From Actinokineospora xionganensis (GTDB taxonomy: Bacteria > Actinomycetota > Actinomycetes > Mycobacteriales > Pseudonocardiaceae): a DNA stretch of 64,000 bases. The DNA lies in contig NZ_JABVED010000001.1 in assembly GCF_014323725.1 (NCBI RefSeq), positions 354,505 through 418,504 on the forward strand. The letters run 5' to 3'. This document shows, one piece after another, positions 32,469 through 43,162 of the stretch. Within the stretch, counting starts at the first letter, position 1. Every line of letters starts with the position of its first letter. The translations under genes and the position numbers were made by a program. The notes beneath the pieces are model-generated. The model ran no database searches and was not told the DNA's origin. It saw only the letters and a program-made list of their open reading frames with translations.

Positions 32469-34162
32469 TGCGCGTCATGGCCCAGATGGCGATGGTGATG
32501 AACCTCGACAAGTGCATCGGCTGCCACACCTGCTCGGTGACCTGCAAGCAGGCGTGGACCAACCGCTCCGGTGTCGAGTACGTGTGGTTCAACAACGTCG
32601 AGACCCGCCCCGGACAAGGGTATCCACGCGGCTATGAGGACCAGGAGCGCTGGCGCGGCGGGTGGGAGCTCGGCAAGCGCGGCAGGCTCAGGCTCAAGGG
32701 CGGCGGCAGGCTGCGCAAGCTGCTGACCATCTTCAGCAACCCGAAGCTGCCCGCCCTCGACGACTACTACGAACCCTGGACCTACGACTACGACAACCTC
32801 ATCAGCGCCCCCGCGCAGCAGCACACCCCGGTCGCCCGGCCGATATCGCTGATCAGCGGGGAACCCACGAAGATCACCTGGTCGGCGAACTGGGACGACA
32901 ACCTCGGCGGCGCGTCCGAGAACGGGCACAAGGACCCGATGCTCAAAGGCATCGCCGACAAGGTCAAGTTCGAGTTCGAGCAGACCTTCATGTTCTACCT
33001 GCCGCGGATCTGCGAGCACTGCCTCAACCCCTCGTGCGCCGCTTCGTGCCCCTCGGGCGCTATCTACAAGCGCAGCGAGGACGGCATCGTGCTGGTCGAC
33101 CAGGACCGGTGCCGGGGCTGGCGGATGTGCGTGTCGGGTTGCCCGTACAAGAAGGTCTACTTCAACCACCGCACCGGCAAAGCGGAGAAGTGCACCTTCT
33201 GCTTCCCCCGCATCGAGGTCGGACTCCCGACCGTGTGCGCCGAGACGTGCGTGGGCCGCCTGCGCTACATCGGCCTGATCCTCTACGACGCGGACAAAGT
33301 CCTGGAGGCCGCGTCCACACCGGACGAGACCGGCCTCTACGAGGCGCAGCGCCAGGTCTTCCTCGATCCGAACGACCCCGCGGTGATCCGCGAGGCCGAA
33401 CGGGCGGGAATCCAACGCGACTGGATCGAGGCCGCCCAGCGGTCCCCGATCTACTCCCTGATCAACACCTACCGCGTGGCGCTGCCGTTGCACCCGGAAT
33501 ACCGCACCATGCCGATGGTCTGGTACATCCCGCCGCTGTCGCCGGTCGTGGACATCGTGCGCGACACCGGCCACGACGCCGAGGACCACGGGAACCTGTT
33601 CGCCGCGATCGAGGCGTTGCGCATCCCGGTCGAGTACCTGGCGCAACTGTTCACCGCGGGCGACGTCGAGCCGGTCAACGCGGTGCTGCGCAGGCTCGCG
33701 GCCATGCGTTCCTACATGCGCGACATCAACCTCGGCCGCGAACCCCAGGAGGCGATCGCGGCGAAGGTCGGCATGACCGGCGAGCAGATCTACGACATGT
33801 TCCGCCTGCTCGCGCTGGCCAAATACGACGAGCGCTACGTCATCCCGCCCGCCCACGCCGAACAGGCCCACGGGCTGGAGGAACTGGCCACCGAGTGCAG
33901 CCTCGACTACGAGGGCGGCCCCGGCATGGGCGGCTCCGGGCCGTTCGGCGAGAGCTCCGGCGGCGCATCGCCGATCGCGGTGGAGAACTTCCGCATGCTG
34001 CGCGACCGGCAGACCAGCGACACCATGGCCGCGCCCGAGGACAAGGGCAGCCGGGTCAACCTGCTCAACTGGGACGGCAAGGGCCGCCCGGAAGGACTGT
34101 TCCCACCGATGGACGAGCCCGGCGGCGGCGACCCGGCCGCGGAAGTGGACCCGAAACCATGA
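32468..34162 (+). CDS. narH: Nitrate reductase beta subunit
   Basis: A 564-residue Fe-S protein that carries electrons from NarI to NarG. Four cysteine clusters are visible: MNLDKCIGCHTCSVTCK; RICEHCLNPSCAASCPSGA; DQDRCRGWRMCVSGCPYKK; and EKCTFCFPRIE with CAETCVGR. The Trp in CRGWRMC replaces a cysteine, the known NarH feature that makes one cluster [3Fe-4S]. The C-terminal tail (after about 480) is glycine-rich and variable. Overlaps narG and narJ. Confidence 0.96.
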   Translation: MRVMAQMAMVMNLDKCIGCHTCSVTCKQAWTNRSGVEYVWFNNVETRPGQGYPRGYEDQERWRGGWELGKRGRLRLKGGGRLRKLLTIFSNPKLPALDDYYEPWTYDYDNLISAPAQQHTPVARPISLISGEPTKITWSANWDDNLGGASENGHKDPMLKGIADKVKFEFEQTFMFYLPRICEHCLNPSCAASCPSGAIYKRSEDGIVLVDQDRCRGWRMCVSGCPYKKVYFNHRTGKAEKCTFCFPRIEVGLPTVCAETCVGRLRYIGLILYDADKVLEAASTPDETGLYEAQRQVFLDPNDPAVIREAERAGIQRDWIEAAQRSPIYSLINTYRVALPLHPEYRTMPMVWYIPPLSPVVDIVRDTGHDAEDHGNLFAAIEALRIPVEYLAQLFTAGDVEPVNAVLRRLAAMRSYMRDINLGREPQEAIAAKVGMTGEQIYDMFRLLALAKYDERYVIPPAHAEQAHGLEELATECSLDYEGGPGMGGSGPFGESSGGASPIAVENFRMLRDRQTSDTMAAPEDKGSRVNLLNWDGKGRPEGLFPPMDEPGGGDPAAEVDPKP

Positions 34163-34800
34163 CCTTCTCCGAAGCCGACTGCGCCACCGCGTGGCAAACC
34201 CAGTCCCTTCTCATGAGCTATCCCGACGACGAACTCGTCGACCGGCTTGCGCTGCTGCGGGCCGCGACCGCGACGCTGCCCACAGCGTTGGCCGCACCAC
34301 TGAACGCGTTCCTGGACCACGTGTCGGCCACACCGTTGATCGACCTGGCCGCGGACTACGTGGCCACGTTCGACCACCGCAAGCGGTTCAGCCCCTACCT
34401 CACCTACTTCGCCTACGGCGACACCCGCAAACGCGGCATGGCGCTGCTGCGGTTCAAACACGCCTACCGGGCCGCAGGCCTGGAACTCGGCGACAGCGAA
34501 CTGCCCGACCACCTCGCGGTCGTGCTGGAGTTCGCCGCCACCGGCAACCCGGTCACCGGACCGCGGCTGATGATCGAACACCGCGCCGGGCTCGAACTGA
34601 TCCGCATCGGCCTGCGCGAGACCGGCTCGCCCTGGGCGCACGTCCTGGAGTCGGTGACCGCGACCTTGCCGCCCTTGGGTAAACGCGAACACGAAGCCGT
34701 CGCCCGTCTGGCCGCCGAAGGGCCACCCGAGGAGGAAGTCGGCCTCGCGCCCTTCGCGCCGCCCGAGTACATGCCGCAGGCACAGGGAGGCGCCCGATGA
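34159..34800 (+). CDS. narJ: Nitrate reductase assembly chaperone
   Basis: A 213-residue NarJ/TorD-type all-helical chaperone required for molybdenum cofactor insertion into NarG. DYVATFDHRKRFSPYLTYFAYGDTRKRG is the family hallmark. ATGA overlap with narH and again with narI. Confidence 0.94.
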   Translation: MTFSEADCATAWQTQSLLMSYPDDELVDRLALLRAATATLPTALAAPLNAFLDHVSATPLIDLAADYVATFDHRKRFSPYLTYFAYGDTRKRGMALLRFKHAYRAAGLELGDSELPDHLAVVLEFAATGNPVTGPRLMIEHRAGLELIRIGLRETGSPWAHVLESVTATLPPLGKREHEAVARLAAEGPPEEEVGLAPFAPPEYMPQAQGGAR

Positions 34801-35558
34801 CCGCCGCTCAGGAAACCGGCGTCACGGCGCCGACCACGCTCGACATCATGCTGTGGGTCGTCGTGCCGTACGTGGCGATCGCGGTGTTCGTGGTCGGACA
34901 CATCTGGCGCTACCGCTACGACAAGTTCGGCTGGACCACCCGCTCCTCCCAGCTCTACGAGAACCGGCTGCTGCGCCTGGGGAGTCCGCTGTTCCACTTC
35001 GGAATCCTGCTCGTCGCGCTCGGCCACGTCGGCGGGGTGCTCATCCCCAAGTCGTGGACCGAGGCCCTCGGGGTGAGCGAGAGCGCCTACCACGTCGTGG
35101 CCGTCGTTCTCGGTGTCCTGGCCGGGTTCTGCACGCTGGCCGGGGCGGCGATCCTGGTCTACCGGCGGCGCACCGTCGGCCCGGTGTTCTCCGCGACCAC
35201 CCGCAACGACAAGGTCATGTACGTGCTGCTGGTCGGCACCATCGTGCTGGGCCTGGGCACCACCGTGCTGGGCAACCTGACCGACCACCCCCACGACTAC
35301 CGGGAGACGGTCTCACCGTGGTTCCGCTCGATCTTCTACTTCCAGCCGGAGCCCATGCTGATGCGGGCCGCGCCGATCGGGTTCCAGCTGCACGCGCTCG
35401 CGGCGTGGGCCCTGTTCGCGTTCTGGCCCTTCAGCCGCCTGGTGCACGTGTTCTCCATGCCGCTGGGCTACCTGACCCGCCCCTACATCGTCTACCGCAG
35501 CCGTGACACCCAGCTCGGCAGCCGACCCCCTCGGCGCGGGTGGGAGCGCGTGCGATGA
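34797..35558 (+). CDS. narI: Nitrate reductase gamma subunit, cytochrome b
   Basis: A 253-residue, five-helix diheme cytochrome b that oxidises menaquinol and feeds NarH. Heme-ligand histidines occur in FHFGILLVALGHVGG and in FQLHALAAWALFAFWPFSRLVHVFS. The C-terminal RPYIVYRSR is typical. It is the last nar gene; the DosS-like sensor starts 18 bases later in the same direction and may be cotranscribed. Confidence 0.95.
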   Translation: MTAAQETGVTAPTTLDIMLWVVVPYVAIAVFVVGHIWRYRYDKFGWTTRSSQLYENRLLRLGSPLFHFGILLVALGHVGGVLIPKSWTEALGVSESAYHVVAVVLGVLAGFCTLAGAAILVYRRRTVGPVFSATTRNDKVMYVLLVGTIVLGLGTTVLGNLTDHPHDYRETVSPWFRSIFYFQPEPMLMRAAPIGFQLHALAAWALFAFWPFSRLVHVFSMPLGYLTRPYIVYRSRDTQLGSRPPRRGWERVR

Positions 35559-37265
<1,707 letters not shown>

Positions 37266-37286
37266 CCGCCGACCGGGCGACGACTG

Positions 37287-38273
37287 TCACGCCGTGAGCA
37301 TGTCGTCCAACCGCCGGCGTGCTGTGGTCGGCAACGCCAGGTCGCCGCGCCGCGACAGACCCACCCGGAGCACCATCTGCGGGAAGAGTGCGCCGCCGAG
37401 GACCGTGTCGCGCACGAGCGCACGGGTCGACTCGACTTCGAGAGGCTGGGTCAGCGGGCATACGGCCAGCCGGGCGACGGTGGCGGCGAGCAGGACGGCG
37501 CTGGAGGCCTCGCCCGCGCGCAACCGCGACAGCGTGTCGTCGGAAGTCGTGGCCAGCACCAGCAACTGGCCCGCGCCCGAGACCTGGCTGAGCACCTCGA
37601 TGGCCGGGGCGGCGAAGTCGCGAAGGGCGATGGCGCCATAGCTCGCCGCGGTCACGGTGTTCGACGACGCGACGCCGTCGGGCGACGTGGCCTGCCTGCC
37701 GCTCCAGCGGGCGATCTCCTCGCGGTACCGGGGGTCGCGGTTCTGCTTCGCCGTGGCCCGGGCGATCGCCGCGACCAGCGGGGCACGGGCAGCTGGGCTC
37801 GTGATGGGGGCGAGGACCGCCCCGTTCGCGTCCGCGGCGGCGGCCAGGGTGGCCAAGACATTCGCGGACAGCGCGGTCGCGCTGTAGGCACGCCGGTCGG
37901 AACGCCTGCGCAGGATCGCCGCGGCCAAGGCAAGATCGGACCGGTCGGCCTCACCGGGGGCGAACCCGATCGTGGCCAGGTGGTGGGGATCGCCCGGATC
38001 GGGCATCCGGTGGACCTGGGTCTGCCACCCGAACGCGGCGAACGCCACCTTCGTGTGGTGCAGCAGGGCGCCGCAGCTCACCAGCAGGTCCCGCCCGTCC
38101 GGGTCGGTCCCGGGCAGGTGCCTGCTCCAGTCGGCGAACAGGTCCACCGTCGAGCCGCCCACGCGCCAGCGCCAGGGCTGGGAGTTGTGCACCGACGGCG
38201 CGCGGCAGGCGAGATCCAGTGCCGCCCGCACCGTGTCGGTGTCCGGCACGACCAGGGTTTCGTTGTTGAGCAT
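37287..38273 (-). CDS. Acg-family nitroreductase-like flavoprotein
   Basis: A 328-residue protein made of two nitroreductase-like halves, as in M. tuberculosis Acg (Rv2032) and Rv3131, which are strongly DosR-induced. It begins TVRAALDLACRAPSVHNSQPWRWRV (in parts), the family hallmark, and includes RRRSDRRAYSATALS. Acg-type proteins bind FMN but lack ordinary nitroreductase activity and may store flavin. ATG 38273 was chosen because GAGAGG is eight bases upstream; a GTG at 38282 is too close to it. A DosR-like box lies about 100 bases upstream. Confidence 0.88.
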   Translation of the reverse strand: MLNNETLVVPDTDTVRAALDLACRAPSVHNSQPWRWRVGGSTVDLFADWSRHLPGTDPDGRDLLVSCGALLHHTKVAFAAFGWQTQVHRMPDPGDPHHLATIGFAPGEADRSDLALAAAILRRRSDRRAYSATALSANVLATLAAAADANGAVLAPITSPAARAPLVAAIARATAKQNRDPRYREEIARWSGRQATSPDGVASSNTVTAASYGAIALRDFAAPAIEVLSQVSGAGQLLVLATTSDDTLSRLRAGEASSAVLLAATVARLAVCPLTQPLEVESTRALVRDTVLGGALFPQMVLRVGLSRRGDLALPTTARRRLDDMLTA

Positions 38274-38369
38274 CACTGTCACCTCTCGCTGTTCCTACCT
38301 CAGCTTGCGGTGGCGGTGTGGTTTTACACAGAGTGGGAAGTCCCGTCAATGCGGGCTGAAGGGCTCGAC

Positions 38370-38383
38370 GGGACAAAGGTCCC
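38370..38383. promoter_or_regulatory. DosR-like box between divergent genes
   Basis: GGGACAAAGGTCCC has both GGGAC and GTCCC arms intact. It is positioned between the Acg-like gene (103 bases away on the minus strand) and an 81-residue gene starting at 38476 on the plus strand, so it may serve both. Confidence 0.7.
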
Positions 38384-38475
38384 GCACAGTCCTGACCAGA
38401 CTCCCTGTGGAGGACCCCGCTGTTTGCGGTTTCCTGGGATCGGAAGCAGGAGACGGTGAAGAAAGGCAGGACTCG

Positions 38476-38721
38476 ATGAGCGGCACGGAGCAGGAATCGA
38501 GGAAGCGCCACCTCGCCGCCAGGGTGTTGGCGAGCCAGGCCGAGAACGCCGAGGAACTCGCGGTGCTGTTGGACATGCTCGGTCTCAGTGCCGCCGAGGG
38601 ACTGGCCGAACCGCGGCCGGAGGATGTCGCCATCCCGGCGCAGCCTCGGCGCTCGATCGCCGAGCGTGAGGCTGCCCGCACGCTCTCGTCGACCCTGCTC
38701 GGCGCCGCGACCGGACACTGA
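38476..38721 (+). CDS. Small hypothetical protein, probable DosR-regulon member
   Basis: An 81-residue helical, charged protein (KRHLAARVLASQAENAEELAVLLDMLGLS; then PRRSIAEREAARTLSSTLLGAA). No family recognised. The start follows AAAGGCAGG. It is divergent from the Acg-like gene across a perfect-arm DosR box centred about 100 bases upstream. Confidence 0.65.
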   Translation: MSGTEQESRKRHLAARVLASQAENAEELAVLLDMLGLSAAEGLAEPRPEDVAIPAQPRRSIAEREAARTLSSTLLGAATGH

Positions 38722-38941
38722 CCGACGCGGCCCACCGATCGCTGTGTCCTGGGCCTGCCGGACCACCGGCTGGTCAAGGGGGCGTACGGGCGGCACCGTC
38801 ATCGATGTGGCGGGACGCCCCCGTCGAGCGTTGTGCCGCTGTCGTGTTCGCGCACGGGCGTTGACGTCCGCGTGCGCGTCATCGCCGTGTGTGGCGGGCG
38901 GGTTGCTCGTCGCGAGTGGTCCTGAGGTTCCGCTGACCGCG

Positions 38942-39556
38942 TCAGGCGCAGGCCAGGGCATCCAAAGCCGTGCTCGGGAGGGCCCGGCCGCCCGCTTCGA
39001 GGTGTTTGCGCAGCCGGGTCAGCGCCCGGTGTTGGCGTACCCGCACGGACCCGGTCGAGCAGCCCAGGGCTTGGGCGACCTCGGCCGCGCTCATGCCCAG
39101 GCCCAAGCGCCACCAGAGCAACTCACGCTGATGGTCGGGAAGGATGCTCAGCAGTCGCGACAGGGCACGGACCGATTCGCCGCGCACCGCCTGCTCCTCA
39201 GGTCCGGCGTCGTTCCCGAAATCGTCCGGCAGTTCCGCCCGCGGATCGGAGCGGTCGCGAATCACCCGCCTGCGCTCGTCGGCGATCTTGTGTTCGGCGA
39301 TGCCGAAGACCAAAGGCCAGAACGACCGCTCGTCCCAGGTCGCGCGACCGGAGGACAGGGAGACCATGACAGCGAGGCAGACCTCCTGGGCGATGTCGTC
39401 GGCGTCGGCGGCGGCCCGGTTCCAGCCGTGGGTCCGGCGTCGACAAAACGGCAACACGCGCTGCCGGAGCAGCGAGAACAGGACCGAGGTGGCCTGGTGT
39501 TCGCCCGCCCTGGTTCGCTCCAGGAGTCGGGCGATGTCTGCGGTGTCCTTGGTCAT
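38942..39556 (-). CDS. ECF-type RNA polymerase sigma factor
   Basis: A 204-residue sigma-70 family protein with region 2 (ATSVLFSLLRQRVLPFC, DADDIAQEVCLAVM, FWPLVFGIAEHKIADERRR) and region 4 (LSILPDHQRELLWWRLGLGMSAAEVAQALGCS, in parts). It most resembles the ShbA/SigD-like actinobacterial group. No anti-sigma gene is adjacent. The start at MTKDTADIA (39556) follows CCGGAGAC; the upstream extension looks non-coding. Confidence 0.85.
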   Translation of the reverse strand: MTKDTADIARLLERTRAGEHQATSVLFSLLRQRVLPFCRRRTHGWNRAAADADDIAQEVCLAVMVSLSSGRATWDERSFWPLVFGIAEHKIADERRRVIRDRSDPRAELPDDFGNDAGPEEQAVRGESVRALSRLLSILPDHQRELLWWRLGLGMSAAEVAQALGCSTGSVRVRQHRALTRLRKHLEAGGRALPSTALDALACA

Positions 39557-39646
39557 GGGCTGTCTCCGGTCCGGGCGGGGGCGATGCTCGAACAATCGTG
39601 TCGTCCCGGATGCGAGAAGTCCGCGTTCCAGCGGCACTTGTTCGGC

Positions 39647-39660
39647 GGGTCGAAAGTCCC
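39647..39660. promoter_or_regulatory. DosR-like box (one arm substitution)
   Basis: GGGTCGAAAGTCCC has an intact AGTCCC arm and GGGTC in place of GGGAC. It lies 108 bases upstream of the E2-type acyltransferase and 90 bases upstream of the sigma gene. A weaker related stretch (AGGACCTTGGGT) follows at about 39697. Confidence 0.5.
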
Positions 39661-39767
39661 TGCCTTGACCGGCCATATGGCCAGGAACCCACGGTCAGGA
39701 CCTTGGGTGGCACTTCGAGGTCCTATGGCCGTCGCTGTGGCGGGTTTGTGCCCGCCACGCTCGTTGG

Positions 39768-40565
39768 ATGACTGAACGCGTGCGTGGATGGCGCAAGCTC
39801 GCGGGTTCCAGTTGGCGACCGCCGGACGATCCCCAGTTCTACGGCGAACTGGAGATCGACGCCTCGGCGATGTTGTCCTATGTGGAATACATCAGGGAGC
39901 ACACCGGGACCAGGCTGACGATGACCCACCTGGTCGGCCGGGCGGTGGCGTACGGACTCGCCGAGGTTCCCGAGATGTGCGCCCGGCTCGCGTTCGGCCG
40001 GACTCATCCCAGGGAGTCCATCGACGTGTTCTTCATCGTGGCCACCGACGGCGGGCGCGAGCTCACGGGGGTGAAGATCAGTGACGCGGACACGAAGCCC
40101 GCGGTTCGGATCGCCGACGAGCTGAACCAACGCGTCGAGCAGATCACCCGCGGTGAGGACCCGGCGTTCGGCAGGAGCAAGCGGATGCTGGCCGTGCTTC
40201 CGCCCATGGTGTTGCGCCGGGTGCTGAACCTGGCCGCCTGGCTCACCTCCGACCTCAACCTGGACCTGAGCCCGCTGGGCATGCCGCGCCAGGCCTTCGG
40301 GGCCGCCATGGTCACCTCCGTCGGCATGTGGGGCGTGCGGATCGCCTACTCGCCGCTGGCCCGGTACTACCGGGTGCCGCTGCTGGTGCTGGTCGGCGCG
40401 GTGGAATCGCGGCCGATGGTGGTGGACGGCGAGGTGCGGGCGCGTCCCGTGCTGACACTCACAGCGACGGTGGACCACCGCTACGCGGACGGCAGCCACA
40501 CCGCCCGAATGGCCGACGCCGTCCGCCGCTACTGCTCGAACCCGAGCGCGTTCGAGCCGTCATGA
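39768..40565 (+). CDS. Stand-alone E2-type (2-oxoacid dehydrogenase) acyltransferase
   Basis: A 265-residue protein consisting only of the chloramphenicol-acetyltransferase-like catalytic domain of dihydrolipoyl acyltransferases. The active-site motif is visible near the C-terminus (TATVDHRYADGSHTARM; His and Asp of H-R-x-x-D-G). The lipoyl and E1/E3-binding domains are missing, so it is not a dehydrogenase core subunit. It may transfer acyl groups from CoA to another acceptor. It converges on and overlaps by six bases the WS/DGAT gene, which uses the same fold, suggesting a shared lipid role (inference). Confidence 0.8.
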   Translation: MTERVRGWRKLAGSSWRPPDDPQFYGELEIDASAMLSYVEYIREHTGTRLTMTHLVGRAVAYGLAEVPEMCARLAFGRTHPRESIDVFFIVATDGGRELTGVKISDADTKPAVRIADELNQRVEQITRGEDPAFGRSKRMLAVLPPMVLRRVLNLAAWLTSDLNLDLSPLGMPRQAFGAAMVTSVGMWGVRIAYSPLARYYRVPLLVLVGAVESRPMVVDGEVRARPVLTLTATVDHRYADGSHTARMADAVRRYCSNPSAFEPS

Positions 40566-41957
40566 CCGAGCGCCAGGGGTCTCGGCCGAGTCGTGCGCGC
40601 CCGCGGTTCGGATGATCAGGTCCAGTTCGGCGCGTAGGCCCGCGGTCAGTGTCTCGAGGTCCGGGAAGTGATCCGGGTCGACGATCGCCGTGACGGTCAT
40701 CGTGCCCGCATAGGACACGACGTCGAAGCAGGCGGTCATGTTGCCGCCGTCGGCCAGGGCGAGGGGAATCGCCGAGGTGATCGGTGATCCATCGAAGGCC
40801 AGCCGCCCGCCGGGCACGCGGACGTGGCTCACAAGCGTGTGCAGGCGGTGTTGGTGGTTCATGTACCACCGGTAGCCCCCGAGTGCGGCGAGCGGCCGGA
40901 ACAGCCAGCCCAGCACGGCGATCGGCGGCGGCCCGGTCGCCTCGGCCTTGTGCGCGCGGACCTCGGCGGCGACTGTCCGAAGGCGCTGACCGACGTCGCC
41001 TGCCGTGGGTACCTGGACGAGCAGTGGGGAGACCATGTTCCCCAATTCCGGCCCCGCGCCCGATCGCCCGGACACCGGCACCGCCATGGCGATGCGGTCT
41101 ACGGTCTCCTTTCTGGCACTGAGCACCCGGCGCAACGCCCCCGCGACAGCCACCAGCAGGGCGTCGTTCGTCGTCGCGCCGTGTCGGTGCGCGGCGGGCC
41201 GCAGCTCGGCGAGATCGACCCGGACCACCGCGGCCGCCAGACGTGGGCCGGTCCGCTGGATCAGCGAGCACGGTGCGGCTTGCGGCGGGCGGAGTCCGCC
41301 CCCCGCGCCCATCGACGTGCGCAGCAGCCGCCACGCCGCCCTGCCGCGGCGCAGCGCACGCACCCTGTCCACCATCGCTTGGCGGACGAGCGCGCCCCGG
41401 GTCGGACGCGGCCGTGGAAAGTCGCTTTCGTTCGTGGCGTTTGTGCCGTCCACCAGATTCGCGAGGACGGCGAGCCCACCCACACCGTCGGCCAAGACGT
41501 GGTGCAGCACGACCACCAAGGCGAACCCTCCGCCGGAGAGGCCGGTGACGCACACCGCCGACCACAGCGGGGCGTCGGGCGGCAGCGGTGTGGCGATCAC
41601 GGAGATGGCGGTGTCCAGCAGCGCCCGTTCGTCGCCCGGGGCGGGGCACGCCACCGCACGCACCTGGCGGCCGATGTCGAACCCGTCGTCGTCGACCCAG
41701 ATCGGGCCGCCACACCCGAACGGCACCCGGATCAGCCGCTGCCGCAGCCGGGGAACCGAGCGGACACGCTCGGCGAGCAGCTGTCGGACCCGAGAGAGGT
41801 CGAAGGCGCCGGACTGGTCGATCCGCAACACCACGCCGAACTGCTCGGGAATCTGCCCGGTGTCCATCGCCAAGAACGCCAGGTCCGTGGGACTCGCGCG
41901 GTCGACGACCGTCTCGACCGGCCGTGAACGACCCTGGTGGCGCACCGTCTCAGTCAT
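40560..41957 (-). CDS. WS/DGAT wax ester synthase/diacylglycerol acyltransferase
   Basis: A 465-residue acyltransferase of the bifunctional WS/DGAT family, which makes triacylglycerol or wax esters from acyl-CoA at the membrane. The catalytic HHxxxDG motif is HHVLADG (H152, H153, D157, G158). RVDLAELRPAAHRHGATTNDALLVAVAGALR (in parts) and NMVSPLLVQVP are typical. M. tuberculosis tgs1 (Rv3130c), beside the Acg paralogue Rv3131, is DosR-controlled and builds storage fat in dormancy; this gene has the same neighbourhood. Start at MTETVRHQ (41957); GTG 41972 is an alternative. Confidence 0.9.
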   Translation of the reverse strand: MTETVRHQGRSRPVETVVDRASPTDLAFLAMDTGQIPEQFGVVLRIDQSGAFDLSRVRQLLAERVRSVPRLRQRLIRVPFGCGGPIWVDDDGFDIGRQVRAVACPAPGDERALLDTAISVIATPLPPDAPLWSAVCVTGLSGGGFALVVVLHHVLADGVGGLAVLANLVDGTNATNESDFPRPRPTRGALVRQAMVDRVRALRRGRAAWRLLRTSMGAGGGLRPPQAAPCSLIQRTGPRLAAAVVRVDLAELRPAAHRHGATTNDALLVAVAGALRRVLSARKETVDRIAMAVPVSGRSGAGPELGNMVSPLLVQVPTAGDVGQRLRTVAAEVRAHKAEATGPPPIAVLGWLFRPLAALGGYRWYMNHQHRLHTLVSHVRVPGGRLAFDGSPITSAIPLALADGGNMTACFDVVSYAGTMTVTAIVDPDHFPDLETLTAGLRAELDLIIRTAGAHDSAETPGARS

Positions 41958-41993
41958 GTCCCGAGTCGACACACCGACGCCAGACGGGTGCCA

Positions 41994-42007
41994 GAGTCCA
42001 AGGTCCC
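41994..42007. promoter_or_regulatory. Degenerate DosR-like box
   Basis: GAGTCCAAGGTCCC (on the minus strand GGGACCTTGGACTC) has one perfect arm and two substitutions in the other. Its centre is 43 bases upstream of the WS/DGAT ATG at 41957. Confidence 0.45.
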
Positions 42008-42097
42008 GCAACGATGGCGGGCCGCTCCCAGATCTGCGACGAACTCGGGGAGGCTCGCGTTCCAGGTGGGAGGCGACGGGACGAGGAGAGGTTCGAC

Positions 42098-43103
42098 GTG
42101 ATCATCGAAAGTGCTTCACACGGGGGATGCGGCACTGCGAGACCACCGCGCTGGGCGTGCTGCTGCGACATGAGGGGCTGGATCGCTCCGAGCCCATGCT
42201 GTTCGGCCTCGGCTCCGGCCTGGCCTTCGTCTACTGGGACGGGAAGGGGATGGATTTCCCTTTCCTTGGCGGTCGGGTCAAACCCTTCGAACTCACCAGG
42301 AACCTCGACAGCCGACTGGGGTTGGGATTGGCGGTGCGGGAGACCGCGTCCCCGCGCAAGGCATGGCAGGATGTCAGAGCCCGGATCGACGCGGGGAACC
42401 GGTGGGGTTGCAGCTCGACAGCTACCACCTGGACTATTTCGGGTCGAAGGTGCACTTCGGCGGGCATGTCGTGGCCATGTACGGGTATGACGACGACCGC
42501 GCCTACCTGGTGGACACCGACCAGCAAGGCGCAGCGGTGACGACCAGTCTGGCCAGTCTCGCCAAAGCCAGAGCCGAACGTGGACCGATGACGGCGAGGA
42601 ACCGTTCCTTCACGATCACCGCCTCCAGTGAACTGGCCCCATCACGGGACCGTGTCGTCGCGGCGATCCATTCCTGCGCCGTCGACTTCCTCAACCCGCC
42701 CATCTCGAATCTCGGATACCGGGGAATCGAGAAGGCTGCCAGCCGGGTGGAGAAATGGCTCGAACGCACCGACAACCCCCAGCGGGACCTGTCCCTTGCC
42801 GCCCTCCTCATGGAGAAGGCCGGGACCGGCGGTGCCCTGTTCCGCAATCTCTACCGCGATTTCCTCGGCGAATGCGTTCACCTGATCGACGACAGCCGAC
42901 TGCGCACCGGCCACACGATGTACGGCGAGGCCGCCACCATGTGGACCGAGGTCGCCAGGCTGATCGCCTGCGCGGGCGAAACCGGCGACACAGCCGACCT
43001 CAAGCAGGCAGGCGCACTCCTTCGTGATCTTTCGCGGGTGGACCACGACGCGATGCGTGCGCTGGCCGAGATCGCAGTTCCGCGCGCACCCCAGGGGGAA
43101 TAA
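42098..43103 (+). pseudogene. BtrH-N-domain protein with two frameshifts
   Basis: Pieces of one protein lie in three consecutive frames: VIIESASHGG from GTG 42098 (frame 2), MRHCETTALGVLLRHEGLD... to ARIDAG (frame 1, from 42127), and PVGLQLDSYHLDYFGSKVHFGGHVVAMYGYDD... to the end (frame 0, from about 42397). The joined product resembles BtrH N-terminal-domain/DUF4872 proteins, with the conserved RHCETTALG cysteine segment, FLGGRVKP and HFGGHVVAMYGYDD. Each break fits loss of one base, at GGGGG (about 42122-42126) and GGGG (about 42393-42396). It could be a decaying gene or two homopolymer sequencing errors. GAGGAGAGG precedes the GTG. Confidence 0.75.
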
Positions 43104-43127
43104 CGCGGGCCTGCCGCCGGTTGTTTG

Positions 43128-43143
43128 ATACGCCCGGGGGTAT
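43128..43143. promoter_or_regulatory. CstR-type operator 1 (thioredoxin promoter)
   Basis: ATACGCCCGGGGGTAT, a dyad with one mismatched pair, has the ATACCCC/GGGGTAT form bound by CsoR/CstR repressors. It lies 20 bases upstream of the thioredoxin start. Confidence 0.7.
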
Positions 43144-43162
43144 ACAGAACAAGGAGGCCGAC

